Position numbers and translations under genes: made by a program. A DNA stretch of 64,000 nt from Calamus simplicifolius. Lineage: Eukaryota; Streptophyta; Magnoliopsida; Arecales; Arecaceae. This document shows positions 24,190-35,499 of the stretch, piece by piece. A model generated the notes under the pieces. The model worked only from the letters and a program-made list of their open reading frames with translations. It did not search any database and was not told the DNA's origin. The stretch is taken from assembly GCA_900491605.1 (NCBI GenBank), contig UESW01004352.1:41984-105983 (forward strand), read 5' to 3'. The stretch's first letter is position 1. Each line of letters starts with the position of its first letter.

Positions 24190-26359
24190 ATGACCTTTGC
24201 TAAATGCCTTAAAAATATCCATGATTTTTTTAGAAATGATGAGAGTTGTATTGAGCAACTTAAAATAGACAAACATACATTTTATAAATTATGTGCAATG
24301 CTTGGTTTGAAAGACAAAAAAAAAAAATACTTTAGTCAAGGAAAGGGTTGTATTTTTCATGAACATCCTTGCATACAACAAAAGGAATAAAATGATAAAA
24401 TATAGGTTGAAGTGATCACAAGAAACCATTTGTAGGCACTTTTATTATGTCTTACAACTATGTTACACTTGTATGAAGTTTTAATTGAGACAACCAACCC
24501 AGTTCAAGAGAATTGTATAAGGTGGAAATGGTTTAAAGTAAAATATGACATTAGTTTTTTATCTTATTTTACTTTGTTTGCAATGACGTTTAATATTCAA
24601 TTAGCTTTTTAGGCCAAACTATAGTATTAATCCTTGAACTTAGAAAGACTATGTCTTGATGAACTTTAAAAAGTTATAAAAGTGATCCTGAACTTTTCTT
24701 TTTATTTCACTTTGATCCCTATCGTTAAACAGGAGAGATGCCGTTTGATTTTGTCCCAAGTGACAACACACATGGCATCTAGATGATAACATCAAATTTA
24801 AAACCCATGATCAACCCATTAACGCAATATCCAATTATCCTAGAAAGAAAAAAAATCAACCCTCTCCCCCCCCCCCCCCCTCTTGCCTCGTGTTGTGGCC
24901 TCCTTTGTCCAGCCCCCCCTACGGACTCCTCCGTCCCTTACCCGTGGCCTTCTTCCTCCCTCCCACTTCATCATTGATGCCCTTTCTTTCCTTTTTTTTC
25001 CTTCATTCCATAAGTTGCCTTTTTTCCTCCATTATCGATAATCGAATTATGGCCATCTTTTCGATCTCTGTCGCCTTTCTTTCATTTTCTTATAACTTCT
25101 CTTTCGTCTTTTCTTGCATCCATGCCGCTCCTCCTGCAATGGCAGTGGTGACAAAGAAGAAGCTAAACAGACTACGATTATTAAAGAAAAGAGTGAGGTC
25201 GGCGCCAAAGCTCGGTAAGGATAAGGCAGAGTGGGGGTTGACAATGAAGGAAAAAAAGGGAGAAGAAAGAAAAAGAAATGGCATTGGAGGAGGAGGGAGG
25301 CGGCAGCGTGCTCATCGGCAAGGGAGAGTGGAACCAAGCTAACAGCGAACAGAGGGAGGGAAGGAAGGAGAAGTGGTATGGATGCAGAAGACACGGACAA
25401 GATGCCATTAAAGAATGAAAAGAAGGCATTGGAGGTTGAAGGAGATGCCGCAACGCTGTCATTAGTGACGGAGGAAAGATGATGACAGCAGCGCGGGGTC
25501 ATAGAGAGAAGGCAACAGATGGGATGGAGGGAAAATGGGAGGGAGGGTACCGGTGGAAGGGAGGGAGGGACGGAGGAAGCTACAGCGGGGGGGGTATAGA
25601 TGGAGGGAGTTGCAGTAGGAGGAAGCTGCAGGGGGGTGGGGAGGAGCCACTAAATGCCACAGGGGGGAGGGAGGAAAGAGGTTGGTTTTTTTTATTGAAT
25701 ATTGGATTAATGGGTTAACAAATTGATAATGGATTTTAAATTTGATTTTGTCATCTGTATGCCATGTATGCTGCCACGTGGTATAAATCAAACGGCGTCT
25801 TCTCTATTTAATGGTAAGAATTAAAGTGAAATAAAAAGTAAAGTTAAGGATCACTTTTGCAACTTTTGAAGTTCATGGACCAAAGTGACATAACTTCTTA
25901 AGTTTAACGGTCAATATTGTAGTTTAGCATATTTTAACTGTTTGCATCATTATAAGCATCCATGAGATAGAACATACGTAGAATTAAAAATTCTAAATAA
26001 TTATAAACCAAGACATCGAATAAGGAAGGGTAGTTAGTAACAAATGTTCTAGGAGTATGCTCTTAAGACATGTAATTTATCTAATTTTACCTAGATGAGA
26101 AGGACCAACTACTGATGGTGAGACATTATTAACTTTTAATTAGATACATATCTTTATAGAAAATTTAGAATTCATAAACTAAAATTCTTTATTTTATATT
26201 GTTTTTAATTCTTATAAGATGTTATTATCTTGTTGATGTTGGCTATACAATTTGAAAGGTATATTTTTTACTCTTATCATCTCAATGAGTGAAGAGATGG
26301 CCACTAACTGATCAGTTATAAAGAGTTTTTTTAGCATAAACTACTCTGCAACTAGGAAT
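24190..26359 (+). pseudogene. PIF/Harbinger nuclease, broken copy A
   Basis: The N-terminal part carries ESCIEQLKIDKHTFYKLC (24240-24300), the helical region before the DDE nuclease in plant Harbinger transposases (ALP1-like proteins). An A run then shifts the frame. A Mutator-like insertion (24612-25928) occupies the intron after this exon. Downstream are decayed LGVCS and YYLVDVGYT motifs (the latter near 26220), and the copy is cut at the duplication edge before the third catalytic residue. It cannot make transposase. Confidence 0.8.
24612..25928. mobile_element. Mutator-like element with TIRs of about 200 bp, copy A
   Basis: The left end GGCCAAACTATAGTATTA and the inverse of the right end GCTAAACTACAATATTGA begin a terminal inverted repeat of about 200 bp (shared words include AAAGTGATCCT, GCCGTTTGATT and ATCAAATTTAAAA). 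Long TIRs fit Mutator-like elements. Flanks AGCTTTTTA and ATATTTTAA may be a decayed 9-bp duplication. The interior (24860-25680) is strand-asymmetric, pyrimidine-rich then purine-rich, with a C run at 24862-24880. It has no transposase and may be captured gene sequence. The same insertion is in unit B, so it predates the duplication. Confidence 0.75.
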
Positions 26360-27294
26360 CTAAATTATGGCAGGTGGGTTGCATTTTATGAAACAATTGA
26401 ATATAATATCTAAATTTAAATATAACTTGATATAAAATTATTATAATTATTTTTAAATTTTATATTTAGGTCAATTCTAGATTTATATAATGGGTTAATA
26501 ATATAATAGTGCCTGCCATAATTAGATTAGATATATTTTTGCTCTATACTTTCTCTACTCCCTAAATTTATACCAACACCTAACATCTTATGCATAATGT
26601 CATATTTTATAGTAATTATACATGATTTTTTATTATATGGATGAGCTTTATTTTTTTTTTTTGAATTAAAGAAATATTGATAGGATATTTTTTATTTTAT
26701 TTGAAGAAAGAAGGTGAAATTGTTTATTCGGATGCTATTAAAATTAACATATATATATATATATATATATGCACACATACATACAAATATATTTGATATA
26801 TATTAAACAATTATTTTTTTCTTATTTAATCTTTCTCTTCCACCTCTCCGTCCCTCCCTTGATGGATCATTACAATCATGTATCTTCCAAGATGGCTTAA
26901 TTCTTTATTAGCATCAGGAATAAAAAACCAAAATATCATAAGATATTGAAATAACCGATTATATGTATATACATGGATATGTAAGTACATATATATTAAT
27001 AGTAAAAAACCATATTAGGAGTAGGGTTTGTGTGAAGTTAAAGAGGATAAAAAGTTGTTTTTATATTTTTATATTTTTTTAAGAAATAATTTTTTTTCTT
27101 TTCTACCTCAAATTACTACACTCTCACTTACACAATGTCTTGTGGTAGACTTTCAATGTGTTGCGGTATACTTTCTCGTTCAATGCTTCCGTTGCCTTAC
27201 CCTGGATTAAATATCCCTCTCTCTAATTGATGATACAAATCAACTATTATCATTGCAGAGAAAATAGGCTTTTGGAATTTTTGGAGAGTCTTTT

Positions 27295-27618
27295 TTGAAA
27301 GTACAAAAAATCTTAGTATATCACTATGGTACAGCATGGTCTATACTGAATGCCGTGGTTCGCTCGTACGTCAGCGATACGAGATCCAAGGGCGAGTTCC
27401 TCGGTGCGGCTCCATATACAAACGAATCATCATACTCGATGCAAGACATGTTGTATTTAAGACAATGTACAAAGACTTTTCCTTTAAAATGCTTAGGAGT
27501 ACCAATTTTCAATGCTGGGAGGCATTTGCTTAAAATATGCAAATCAATTTTTTCACCACTTTTTCATCTCATTATCATCAATTCCCCTACATCACCATCC
27601 CTTACTATTTCCATCTAG
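27295..27618. other. unrecognised segment with open frames on both strands (unit B)
   Basis: This is the unit B counterpart of 22771-23100, open on both strands in the same registers. It keeps more CpG dinucleotides. The function is unknown; it may be a 5' part of the Harbinger element or an older insertion. Confidence 0.3.
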
Positions 27619-28703
27619 GTAAGAGAATATAAATAGAAGCTTTTCTCTTTTTTTTGGGTTATACGTTGTCATTTCGTTTTGGCCTATTATAGTTATGTCA
27701 TTTTTGGATTTGTTTTTTTTTTATTATTTTTAAGATTTTAAAAGGTTCAAATTATTTTTGTTGATAATGGTTTTTATCGTATCATTAACTTTAATTCTCT
27801 ATTTAATATGATGTGATGGATTTGGGTCTTTTGAAAACTAGAAATATATATTTGAACAATAATTTTTGCTTCATTACTATTGTAAAATTTTGTAACAAAA
27901 AGATTTAATTTTTGTTTCTAGCCAATCTTTTAATGCATAATTCTTTTTCAAACAAATCCATCTTCCAAAAGTTTAGAAGAAGAAGAAGAAGAAGAAGTCA
28001 TGGCTTAAACCTTTAGTTAAATTTTTCGTTGCCATGATTCAATATGTTAGTACAAAAATTTGATTTGACTAAACTAGCAGCTATAAAAATATTATTTGTT
28101 TACTAATTATTTATGTATTTTGATTTTTATGTTGATGCTTTTTTTCTTCTTCTGATTCCTTATGCAACTCAATTGAATGTCCACTATGGTGGCCTTTTTA
28201 TGCAATAATATAATGCTATCCACGTGTTAATATTAGGAATAATATTCATGCCTAAGTTCTAGACAAATTTATTCAAGAGATTTATGTTACCTAATCTTAT
28301 GATTCCTAAAATTTTGATGGAGGCCGGCATCTAATAAATCAATTGCCAAATAATTTTTTTATTTAATAAAATTTATTAAATTTACTAATATTCATCAAAT
28401 TAAGTGAATAATGACTTTCATCATTGTTAAATAGCCATATATATACTTTTTATTAAAGTACAATAACTCGTTTATACTTTACAAATTAGATATTTACTAT
28501 TCATTTCATTTAATGCTTGTATTGATAGAGTCATATCGATTTTGTGATTAATTTAGATTTTTTAATATCTCTATCGATATTACATATACTCCCTTTTAAA
28601 AGAAATTAATTTGAATAATTTGTGTTGTATGATAATAAACATAAAGAATTTTGATGCTTAAGTAGTTCATTAGACAACTAAGAATGCCATCCTCAAATCC
28701 AAA

Positions 28704-31010
28704 ATGACCTTTGCTAAATGCCTTAAAAATATCCATGAATTTTTTAGAAATGATGAGAGTTGTATTGAGCAACTTAAAATAGACAAACATACATTTTATA
28801 AATTATGTGCAATGCTTGGTTTGAAAGACAAAAAAAATACTTTAGTCAAGGAAAGGGTTGTATTTTTCTTGGACATCCTTGCATACAACAAAAGGAATAA
28901 AATGATAAAACAAAGGTTGAAGTGGTTACAAGAAACCATTTGTAGGCACTTTTATTATGTCTTACAAGTTATGTTACACTTGTATGAAGTTTTAATTGAG
29001 ACAACCAACCCAGTTCAAGAGAATTGTATCAGGTGGAAATGGTTTAAAGTAAAATATGACATTAGTTTTTTATCTTATTTTACTTTGTTTGCAATGACAT
29101 TTAATATTCAATTAGATTTTTAGGCCAAACTATAGTATTAATCTTGAACTTAGAAAGACTATGTCACTTTTGTTGATGAACTTTAAAAAGTTATAAAAGT
29201 GATCCTGAACTTTTCTTTTTATTTCACTTTGATCCCTATCGTTAAACATGAGAGATGTCGTTTGATTTTATCCCAAGTGACAACACACATGGCATCCAGA
29301 TAATAAAATCAAATTTAAAACCCATGATCAACCCATTAACGCAATATCCAATTATCCTAGAAAGAAAAAAAATCAACCCTCTTCCCCCCCCCCCCCCCCT
29401 GCCTTGCACTGTAGCCTCCTTTGTCCAGCCCCCCTACGGACTCCTCAGTCTCTTACCCATGGCCTTCTTCCTCCCTCCCACTTCGTCATTGATGCCCTTT
29501 CTTTCCTTTTTTTTCCTTCATTCCATAAGTTGCCTTTTTTCCTCCATTATCGATAATCGAATTGTGGCCATCTTTTCGATCTCTGACGCCTTTCTTCCAT
29601 TTTCTTATAATTCTCTTTCATTTTTTCTTGCATCCATGCCGCTCCTCCTGTAATGGCAGTGGCGACAAAGAAGAAGCTAAACGGACTGCGATTATTAGAA
29701 AAGAGAGTGAGGTCGGCGCCAAAGCTCGGTAAGGATAAGGCAGAGTGGGGGTTGACAATGAAGGAAAAAAAGGGAGAATGAAGAAAAAGAAATGACATTG
29801 GAGGAGGAGGGAGGCGGCAGCGTGCTCGTCAGCAAGAGAGAGTGGAACCAAGCTAACAGCGAACAGAGGGAGGGAAGGAAGGAGAAGTGGTATGGATGAA
29901 GAAGACACGAATAAGAAGCCATTAAAGAATGAAAAGAAGGCGTTGGAGGTTGAAGGAGATGCCGCAACGCTGTCATTAGTGACGGAGGAAAGAGGAGGAC
30001 AACAGTGTGGGGTCATAGAGAGAAGGCAACATATGGGATGGAGGGAAAAATGGGGAGGAGGGTACCGGTGGGAGGGAGGGAGGGACGAAGGAAGCTACAG
30101 CAGGGGGTATAGATGGAGGGAGTTGCAGTAGGAGGAAGCTGCAGTGGGGTAGGGAGGAGCCACAAAATGCCACAGGGGGGAGGGAGGAAAGAGGTTGGTT
30201 TTTTTTTTATTGAATATTGGATTAATGGGTTAACAAATTGATAATGGGTTTTAAATTTGATTTTGGTATGCCACGTATGCTGCCACGTGGTACAAAATTA
30301 AACGATGAAATGGTAAGAATTAAAGTGAAATAAAAGTAAAGTTAAGGATCACTTTTGCAACTTTTTGAAGTTCAGGGACCAAAGTGATATAACTCCTTAA
30401 GTTCAAGGGTCAATACTGTAGTTTAGCATATTTTAACTATTTGCATCATTATAAGCATCCATGAGCGCTAGATAGAACATTCGTAGAATTAAAAATTCTA
30501 AATAATTATAAACCAAGATATCGAATAAGGAAGGGTAGTTAGTAACAAATGTTCTAGGAGTATGCTCCTAAGACATGTAATTTATCTAATTTTACCTGGA
30601 TGAGAAGGACCAACTACTGATGGTGAGACATTATTAACTTTTAATTAGATACATATCTTTATAGAAAATTTAGAATTAATAAACTAAAATTCTTTATTTT
30701 ATATTGTTTTTAATTCTTATAAGATGTTATTATCTTGTTGATGTTGGCTATACAATTTGAAAGGTATATTTTTTACTCTTTATCATCTCAATGAGTGAAG
30801 AGATGGCCACTAACTAATCAGTTATAAAGAGTTTTTTTAGCATAAACTACTCTGCAACTAGGAATGTGATTGGAAGATGTTTTGGACTATTTAAGATGAG
30901 CTAAAATATAATTTAGAATACTTAATGTAATGAATTGACACACATATTGTAATTGGTTGTTGTCTGCTTCGCAATCTTATTCTTAGTAAAATGCAATTTA
31001 ACTTATTGGT
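28704..31010 (+). pseudogene. PIF/Harbinger nuclease, copy B with the C-terminal end
   Basis: The first exon (28704-29050) is open and family-like: ESCIEQLKIDKHTFYKLC, then LDILAYNKRNKMIKQR, ETICRHFYYVLQVMLHL and RWKWFK, where plant Harbinger nucleases have an intron. That intron holds the Mutator-like insertion. After it, with stops and shifts, come VTNVLGVCS (near 30545), ILPG.EG, YYLVDVGYT (near 30727, Asp codon 30740-30742), YHLNE.RDGH (near 30780), RNVIGRCFGLFKM (30860-30898) and CCLLRNLI (near 30965). In the family the RNVIER Glu is the third catalytic residue; here it is Gly (GGA, 30872-30874). The gene is dead. Confidence 0.85.
29123..30427. mobile_element. Mutator-like element with TIRs of about 200 bp, copy B
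   Basis: It has the same ends and position as copy A, and its termini are slightly better kept (inner right end AAGTGATATAACTCCTTAAG). The C run at 29382-29398, the pyrimidine-rich then purine-rich interior and the absence of transposase are all repeated. The copies share the same junctions with the nuclease intron, so they descend from a single insertion. Confidence 0.75.
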
Positions 31011-31395
31011 AAACAGTTTAGATCATAAAGTATGATTTGGTGCAAAAATAAGATCATGAGGGTTACATTGATAGTGTGGAGACTTTAAATGAGTGGACAA
31101 CTTAGACAATTTGGCTACTGAAATGTTTAATAGTTAGAAAGCATGTAGTGGATTAAATTAGCCTCTCCTATGATATACTCTTTTATATGTTATGTTTATG
31201 GACTATTATTTATATTATAGTTTATACTTTATAATTCTTTTATAAGATGTAGTTATGTGTGTTATGCATAAACTATTACTTACATATAGTTTGTATTTTG
31301 TAATCTTCTGTAAGGTAAAGTTATGATTAGTTTAAATTACCAAATTTATTATGTTGTCTTGTTATTTACAAAGCTATATTTTATTATTTTATAGT

Positions 31396-31905
31396 ATGGA
31401 TACCTTGGAGCAAGTTATGAGCCAAAGCAAGGACATATCTTCACGAAGAAGATGGACTAAGGAGGAAGATGGATGGTTGATTATTTGCTACGAAGGAAAG
31501 TAGAAATGTGAAGATAGTTTCAAATTAAGATATCTAATTCAATTAGAGAAACTTATGGCATAAAAACTATCATAGTAATCTTAAAGCATTCAACATAGTC
31601 TTGGGCTATTTGAAAAAGGCAATTTTTTTACACTTCATAAGATCAAAGAAAAAGGCATTGGGTTTGGATGGGATGATAAGAAGATGATGGTAATGGGTGA
31701 TGGTTGGTAAGTGATATTCTATTTATATTTAGTTCATAAGCAATATTCGATAATGAATATAACTTCTTCTTTTATAGTTATTTGTTTTAGAGTTACAAAG
31801 ATACAAAAGAGTTACTTAATGAGCCTTTCCTTTACCATAAAGATTTTGAAAAGATATATGTCAAGGATAGAACAACAATGTTAACCAAAGTACCCCATGG
31901 ATGAT
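31396..31905 (+). pseudogene. Myb/SANT-like second ORF of the Harbinger element, broken
   Basis: It starts MDTLEQVMSQ and has RRRWTKEEDGWLI, the trihelix/SANT-like DNA-binding start typical of the second Harbinger protein, then a stop at the next turn. Further conserved pieces are SFKLRYLIQLEKLM, GFGWDD and, after a likely intron, LNEPFLYHKDFEKIYVKDR (near 31820-31880), matching the family's KPFPYYDELSVIFGKDRATG-like end. The partner protein binds element ends with the nuclease. Several stops make it a relic. Confidence 0.78.
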
Positions 31906-32926
31906 CATGAAAGTAGACAACAAATTTCCGCATTTGGCAAAGATCCTATTTCTTTTAAAAAACAAGGAGGTAGATCAAAAGCAAAGGATCAAAAAAAGAT
32001 TGTCTAAAGAAATTAAGAAAATATGAGGAACATTCATGGATATAATGCACCAAGTTATGTAAAACCATTGTGAGTTGGTTACACAATTGGTCAATGCCTT
32101 TTTAAAGGATGAAAAAATTGATATGACTCAATTACGTAAAGAACTTGGATTGATCCTTCATTTGAGTGTGTCAAAGATTTTACTTGCCATCAAAAAAATG
32201 ACTGCAAATGACGCTAATAGATTTTATACCTTAAAAGATATATAAAAGGGATGAGCCCATATAAGTGGTGCTCAATGTTATGTAAACGGTAATTATAATA
32301 GCATTTGGGTCCTATGTAGGCATGCCTTTTGATCTTAGCTTTCTTATATATAATAATTTTGCTAACATGTTTTTGATCTTTTAATTTTTTTTTTTTTGCA
32401 TTTGTAATCATATGAGTATATCTTTTGGTCCTTTGTTTAAATTTTAGATAAACTATATTTTTTGTATTGAACCAGACTAAAATCTTTATTAGAATATTAT
32501 TCTTTATCATGCGTATGTGAGTTCTATTCACTCTTACTATATGTCTATCCGAAAGCTTAAAATTTAAAAAGGCAAAAGCATTAAACTTTGATTCTTGAAA
32601 ATGATATTTTATGTAAGCAAGTGGCACACTCAACACAATTCAAAATTATGTAGGTTTGAAACAATGAAAAAAAATTAAATTAAGTGTTAAATGAAGTGGG
32701 GGAAGAAAAACTAGACCTAACGAGTTGACTTAAGATGAGCTCTTTTAGAGTAGAATGGATCATATAAAAATATAGACCTCCTATGTTTATGGGTCATATT
32801 TGTTTTTAGTGATCAATTAAAAAATATGATTATTAGGAAAAATTATTGTGGTGTAGGATGGCTATTAGCAAAAAAATAAACTTCAATCAATCAAAAGCTT
32901 TATAATATTGGCATGTTGGATGGTTA
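31906..32926. other. Harbinger 3' flank and AT-rich intergenic DNA
   Basis: No conserved protein was seen. Part of this may be the remaining 3' end of the Harbinger element, but I could not find its terminal inverted repeats. The minus-strand open frame at 32214-32636 matches nothing and is AT-rich. Confidence 0.4.
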
Positions 32927-33200
32927 TATTGGGTAAATGGACTAATAGGCCTGGAATACCTAAATGGGCCTTGAAAGCTCATTACATCCTATGTGAATGA
33001 ATGAGAAATTGAGAGGATATTTAGTTTCACATCAAAAAAATTAAGAAATAAAGTTCACTTATATGAAAACCTCTTCCTGCATGCTTAAGTTCCTTAGGCT
33101 CACATAAGTGGAGAGCTTGAGGATAATGCGTAGCATCACTCCAGTGTATGCATACACGCGTGTGCGAAGGGCGCAATGGACGCTTTGTATGTGTACTTTG
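32927..33200 (+). repeat. Copia 1 left LTR remnant
   Basis: It aligns with 37629-37910 of the right LTR (shared words include GGCCTGGAATACCTAAATGGG and TTAAGAAA) and then stops abruptly at CTTTG, where gag-like sequence follows. Confidence 0.88.
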
Positions 33201-33905
33201 AGGTGGCAACAGAAGATGTTGTTCTACCTCACAACTCTAAATCTGGTCAGAGTACTGAATAAAGATCAACTAGTCCTAAAGGAAGGGGAGATCGATAAGC
33301 AAGTAATTGCTGCGGTGGAAGCATGGAAGCATTCAGATTTCCTTTGTAAGAACTACATCCTTAATGGTTTGGATAATACTTTATACAATGTGTATAGCAG
33401 TATTGCTACTGTCAAAGAGTTTTGGGCATCCTAAATAAAAAATACAAAATAGAGGATGCAGAACATAAGAAGTTTGTGATTGAAAGGTTTCTAGACTACA
33501 AAATGATCAACCACAAAACTGTTATGGAGCAAGTCCAAGAGCTCCAGATTATTTGTATAAGATACATGCAGAGAGAATGTCTCTCAGTAAGTCATTTTAG
33601 GTAGCTGCCATTATAGAGAAGCTGCCGCTATTATGGAAGAACTTCAAGAACTATCTGAAGCATAAGTGAAAGAAGATGGGACTTGAAGATCTAATTGTCC
33701 GCTTAAGGATCGAGGAAAACAATAAGAGCTAAGATAAGAAGATAGAAGGATAACCTGCTGAGCCTAAGGCCAACCTCATAGAAGGAAAGAAGAAACACAA
33801 GTTTTCAGGCGAAGGCTTTAAACAGAAAAAGGGCAATCCAAAAAAATAAGTTCAAGGGAAAGTGCTTTGTCTGTGGAAAGCAAGGACATAATCTAAGGAC
33901 TACCA
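33201..33905 (+). pseudogene. Copia 1 gag
   Basis: RWQQKMLFYLTTLNL, then AWKHSDFLCKNYILNGLDNTLYN and RFLDYKM are typical of the plant Copia gag domain (UBN2 type). Stops and shifts occur at 33432 and 33600. The zinc knuckle near 33860 reads CFVCGKQGHNLRT, with the expected last Cys lost. The N terminus is removed by the deletion. Confidence 0.85.
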
Positions 33906-33989
33906 TTTCAAGGGAAAGAAAAGAAAGAGGTCAACATTACTGAAATCCTATCCCAAGAAGTATCCGAGATGATGCTGTCAGCTTGTGTA

Positions 33990-35110
33990 TTTGAAGCAAA
34001 TATGATTGACAAAGCTAATAGTGGTACATCAACACTGAAGCTACCAGACATGTCTGCTCTGATAAAAGTATGTTCTCATCATATACTCTTATCAATGGTA
34101 GAAATCTGATTATGAAAAATTTTGCTACATCCAAGATAGAAGGACTTGGCCATATAATACTCAAGATGACATTCAGAAAGGAACTTCTATTGAATGATGT
34201 ACTTCATATTCTAGAAATTTGAAAGAATATGGTGTCAGGCTCCCTCCTAAGAAAATATGGCTTTAGAATGATTTTTGAGTTTGATAAATTTGTACTCACT
34301 AAAGGGGGATATTTATTGGAAGTGGTTACTTAAATAATGATAATTCAAGGTAAATATAATGACTGTACACAAAAACCTTGAAATGAATAAAGCTTCTTCT
34401 TTTACTTATATGGTTGACTCTTCTTATTTATGGCATGATAGATTAGGATATGTGAATTTTAATTCATTACAAAATTAATAAAAATAAAATTATTACCTAA
34501 TCATGAAATTGATCCACATTACAAGTGCGAAGTATGTGTTGAAGTTAAGTTAGCAAAAATACCATTTCATTCAGGAGAAAGAAATACTGAACCTCTTGAC
34601 TTAATTCATAGTGATCTATGTGACTTAAAGTCAGTTCAAACTCAAGGAGATAAAAAGTATTTTTTAACATTTATTGATGATTCAACAAGATACTGCTATA
34701 TGTATCTACTAAAGTCTAAAGATGAGGCTTTAGAAATGTTTAAATGTTATAAGAATGAAGTTAAAAATCAACTTGGTAAAAAGATTAAGGCTATAAGGAG
34801 TGATAGAGGTGGAGAATATGATGCACCTTTTAACAAATTCTGTCAAGAGCATGACATTATTCATCAAACTATAGCTTCTTATTCGCCTCAATCTAATAGA
34901 ATTGTAAAACACAAAAATTTTATATTAAAAGAAATGATGAATGTTATGTTGATAAATTTTGGTACACCACAGAATTTATAGGAAGAAGCAATTCTCTCAG
35001 CAAATCATATTCTAAATAAGATACCTCTTAAGAAGAAGGATGTTACTCCATATGAGTTATGAAAAGAAAAGAAGCCTTCTTACAATTACTTAAGAGTATG
35101 GGGGTGTCTA
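33990..35110 (+). pseudogene. Copia 1 protease and integrase
   Basis: A shifted protease region (about 34000-34320) and a GAG-pre-integrase segment lead to the integrase core at 34570-35110. The core Asp residues are in HSDLCD and IRSDRGGEY. The third acidic residue is replaced by Lys (AAA, 34907-34909, in IVKHKN where the family has VVERKN), so the integrase would be inactive even without the stops. Confidence 0.82.
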
Positions 35111-35499
35111 GCTAAAGTAGTTATTCCGAACCTTAAAAAGGTCAAAATAGGACCTAAACTGTTGATTGTATTTTTATTGATTATGCACAAAATAGTAGTG
35201 CATATCGTTTCTTATGTATAAATTGAATATATCTGATATATAGAAAAATACAATCATAGAATCAAGGAATGCATCATTCTTTGAAGATATACTTCCAAGC
35301 AAAGAAAAATTAGAAATAAGTTCAAATAAAAGAACTTATGATAATACTGCTAGTAGTAGTCATCAGAAAAAATATTCTAAAGATGAACCTAGATGCAGTA
35401 AGAGACCAAAAGTTACAAAGTCTTTTGGTCCTGATTATGTAACTTATATGTTACAAGATGAATCTCAGACATTCAAAGAGGCAATGTCTAATCCAGAAG

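Larger units (their letters stand above)
21844..26359 (+). repeat. tandem duplication, unit A (4.5 kb)
   Basis: It begins ATGGCAGGTGGGTTGC and ends CTGCAACTAGGAAT, followed by a 7-bp filler (CTAAATT) and then unit B, which begins with the same words. The two units agree throughout apart from small indels and scattered substitutions, a few percent by eye. The unit holds part of a PIF/Harbinger nuclease gene and a Mutator-like insertion. The right edge cuts the nuclease between the conserved Asn codon and the next residue of its RNVIER motif, so unit A is the truncated one. Confidence 0.92.
26367..30865 (+). repeat. tandem duplication, unit B (4.5 kb)
   Basis: This second copy begins at 26367 with ATGGCAGGTGGGTTGC and runs without a break into unique sequence at 30866, where the nuclease reading continues. 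Unit B with its right flank is therefore the arrangement nearest the ancestral one. A pure AT microsatellite at 26752-26770 is longer than in unit A. Confidence 0.92.

Noticed and set aside
25047..25502. Ser/Leu/Phe-rich open frames on both strands of the Mutator-like elements (also 29618-30016)
   Set aside because: They come from pyrimidine/purine runs, shift between the two copies, and resemble no family.
21844..30865. The two 4.5-kb direct repeats as a pair of LTRs
   Set aside because: They abut with only 7 bp between them, have no TG...CA ends or primer site, and encode nuclease exons. They are a tandem duplication.
32214..32636. 140-residue minus-strand open frame
   Set aside because: AT-rich, with no recognisable domain, promoter or splice context.
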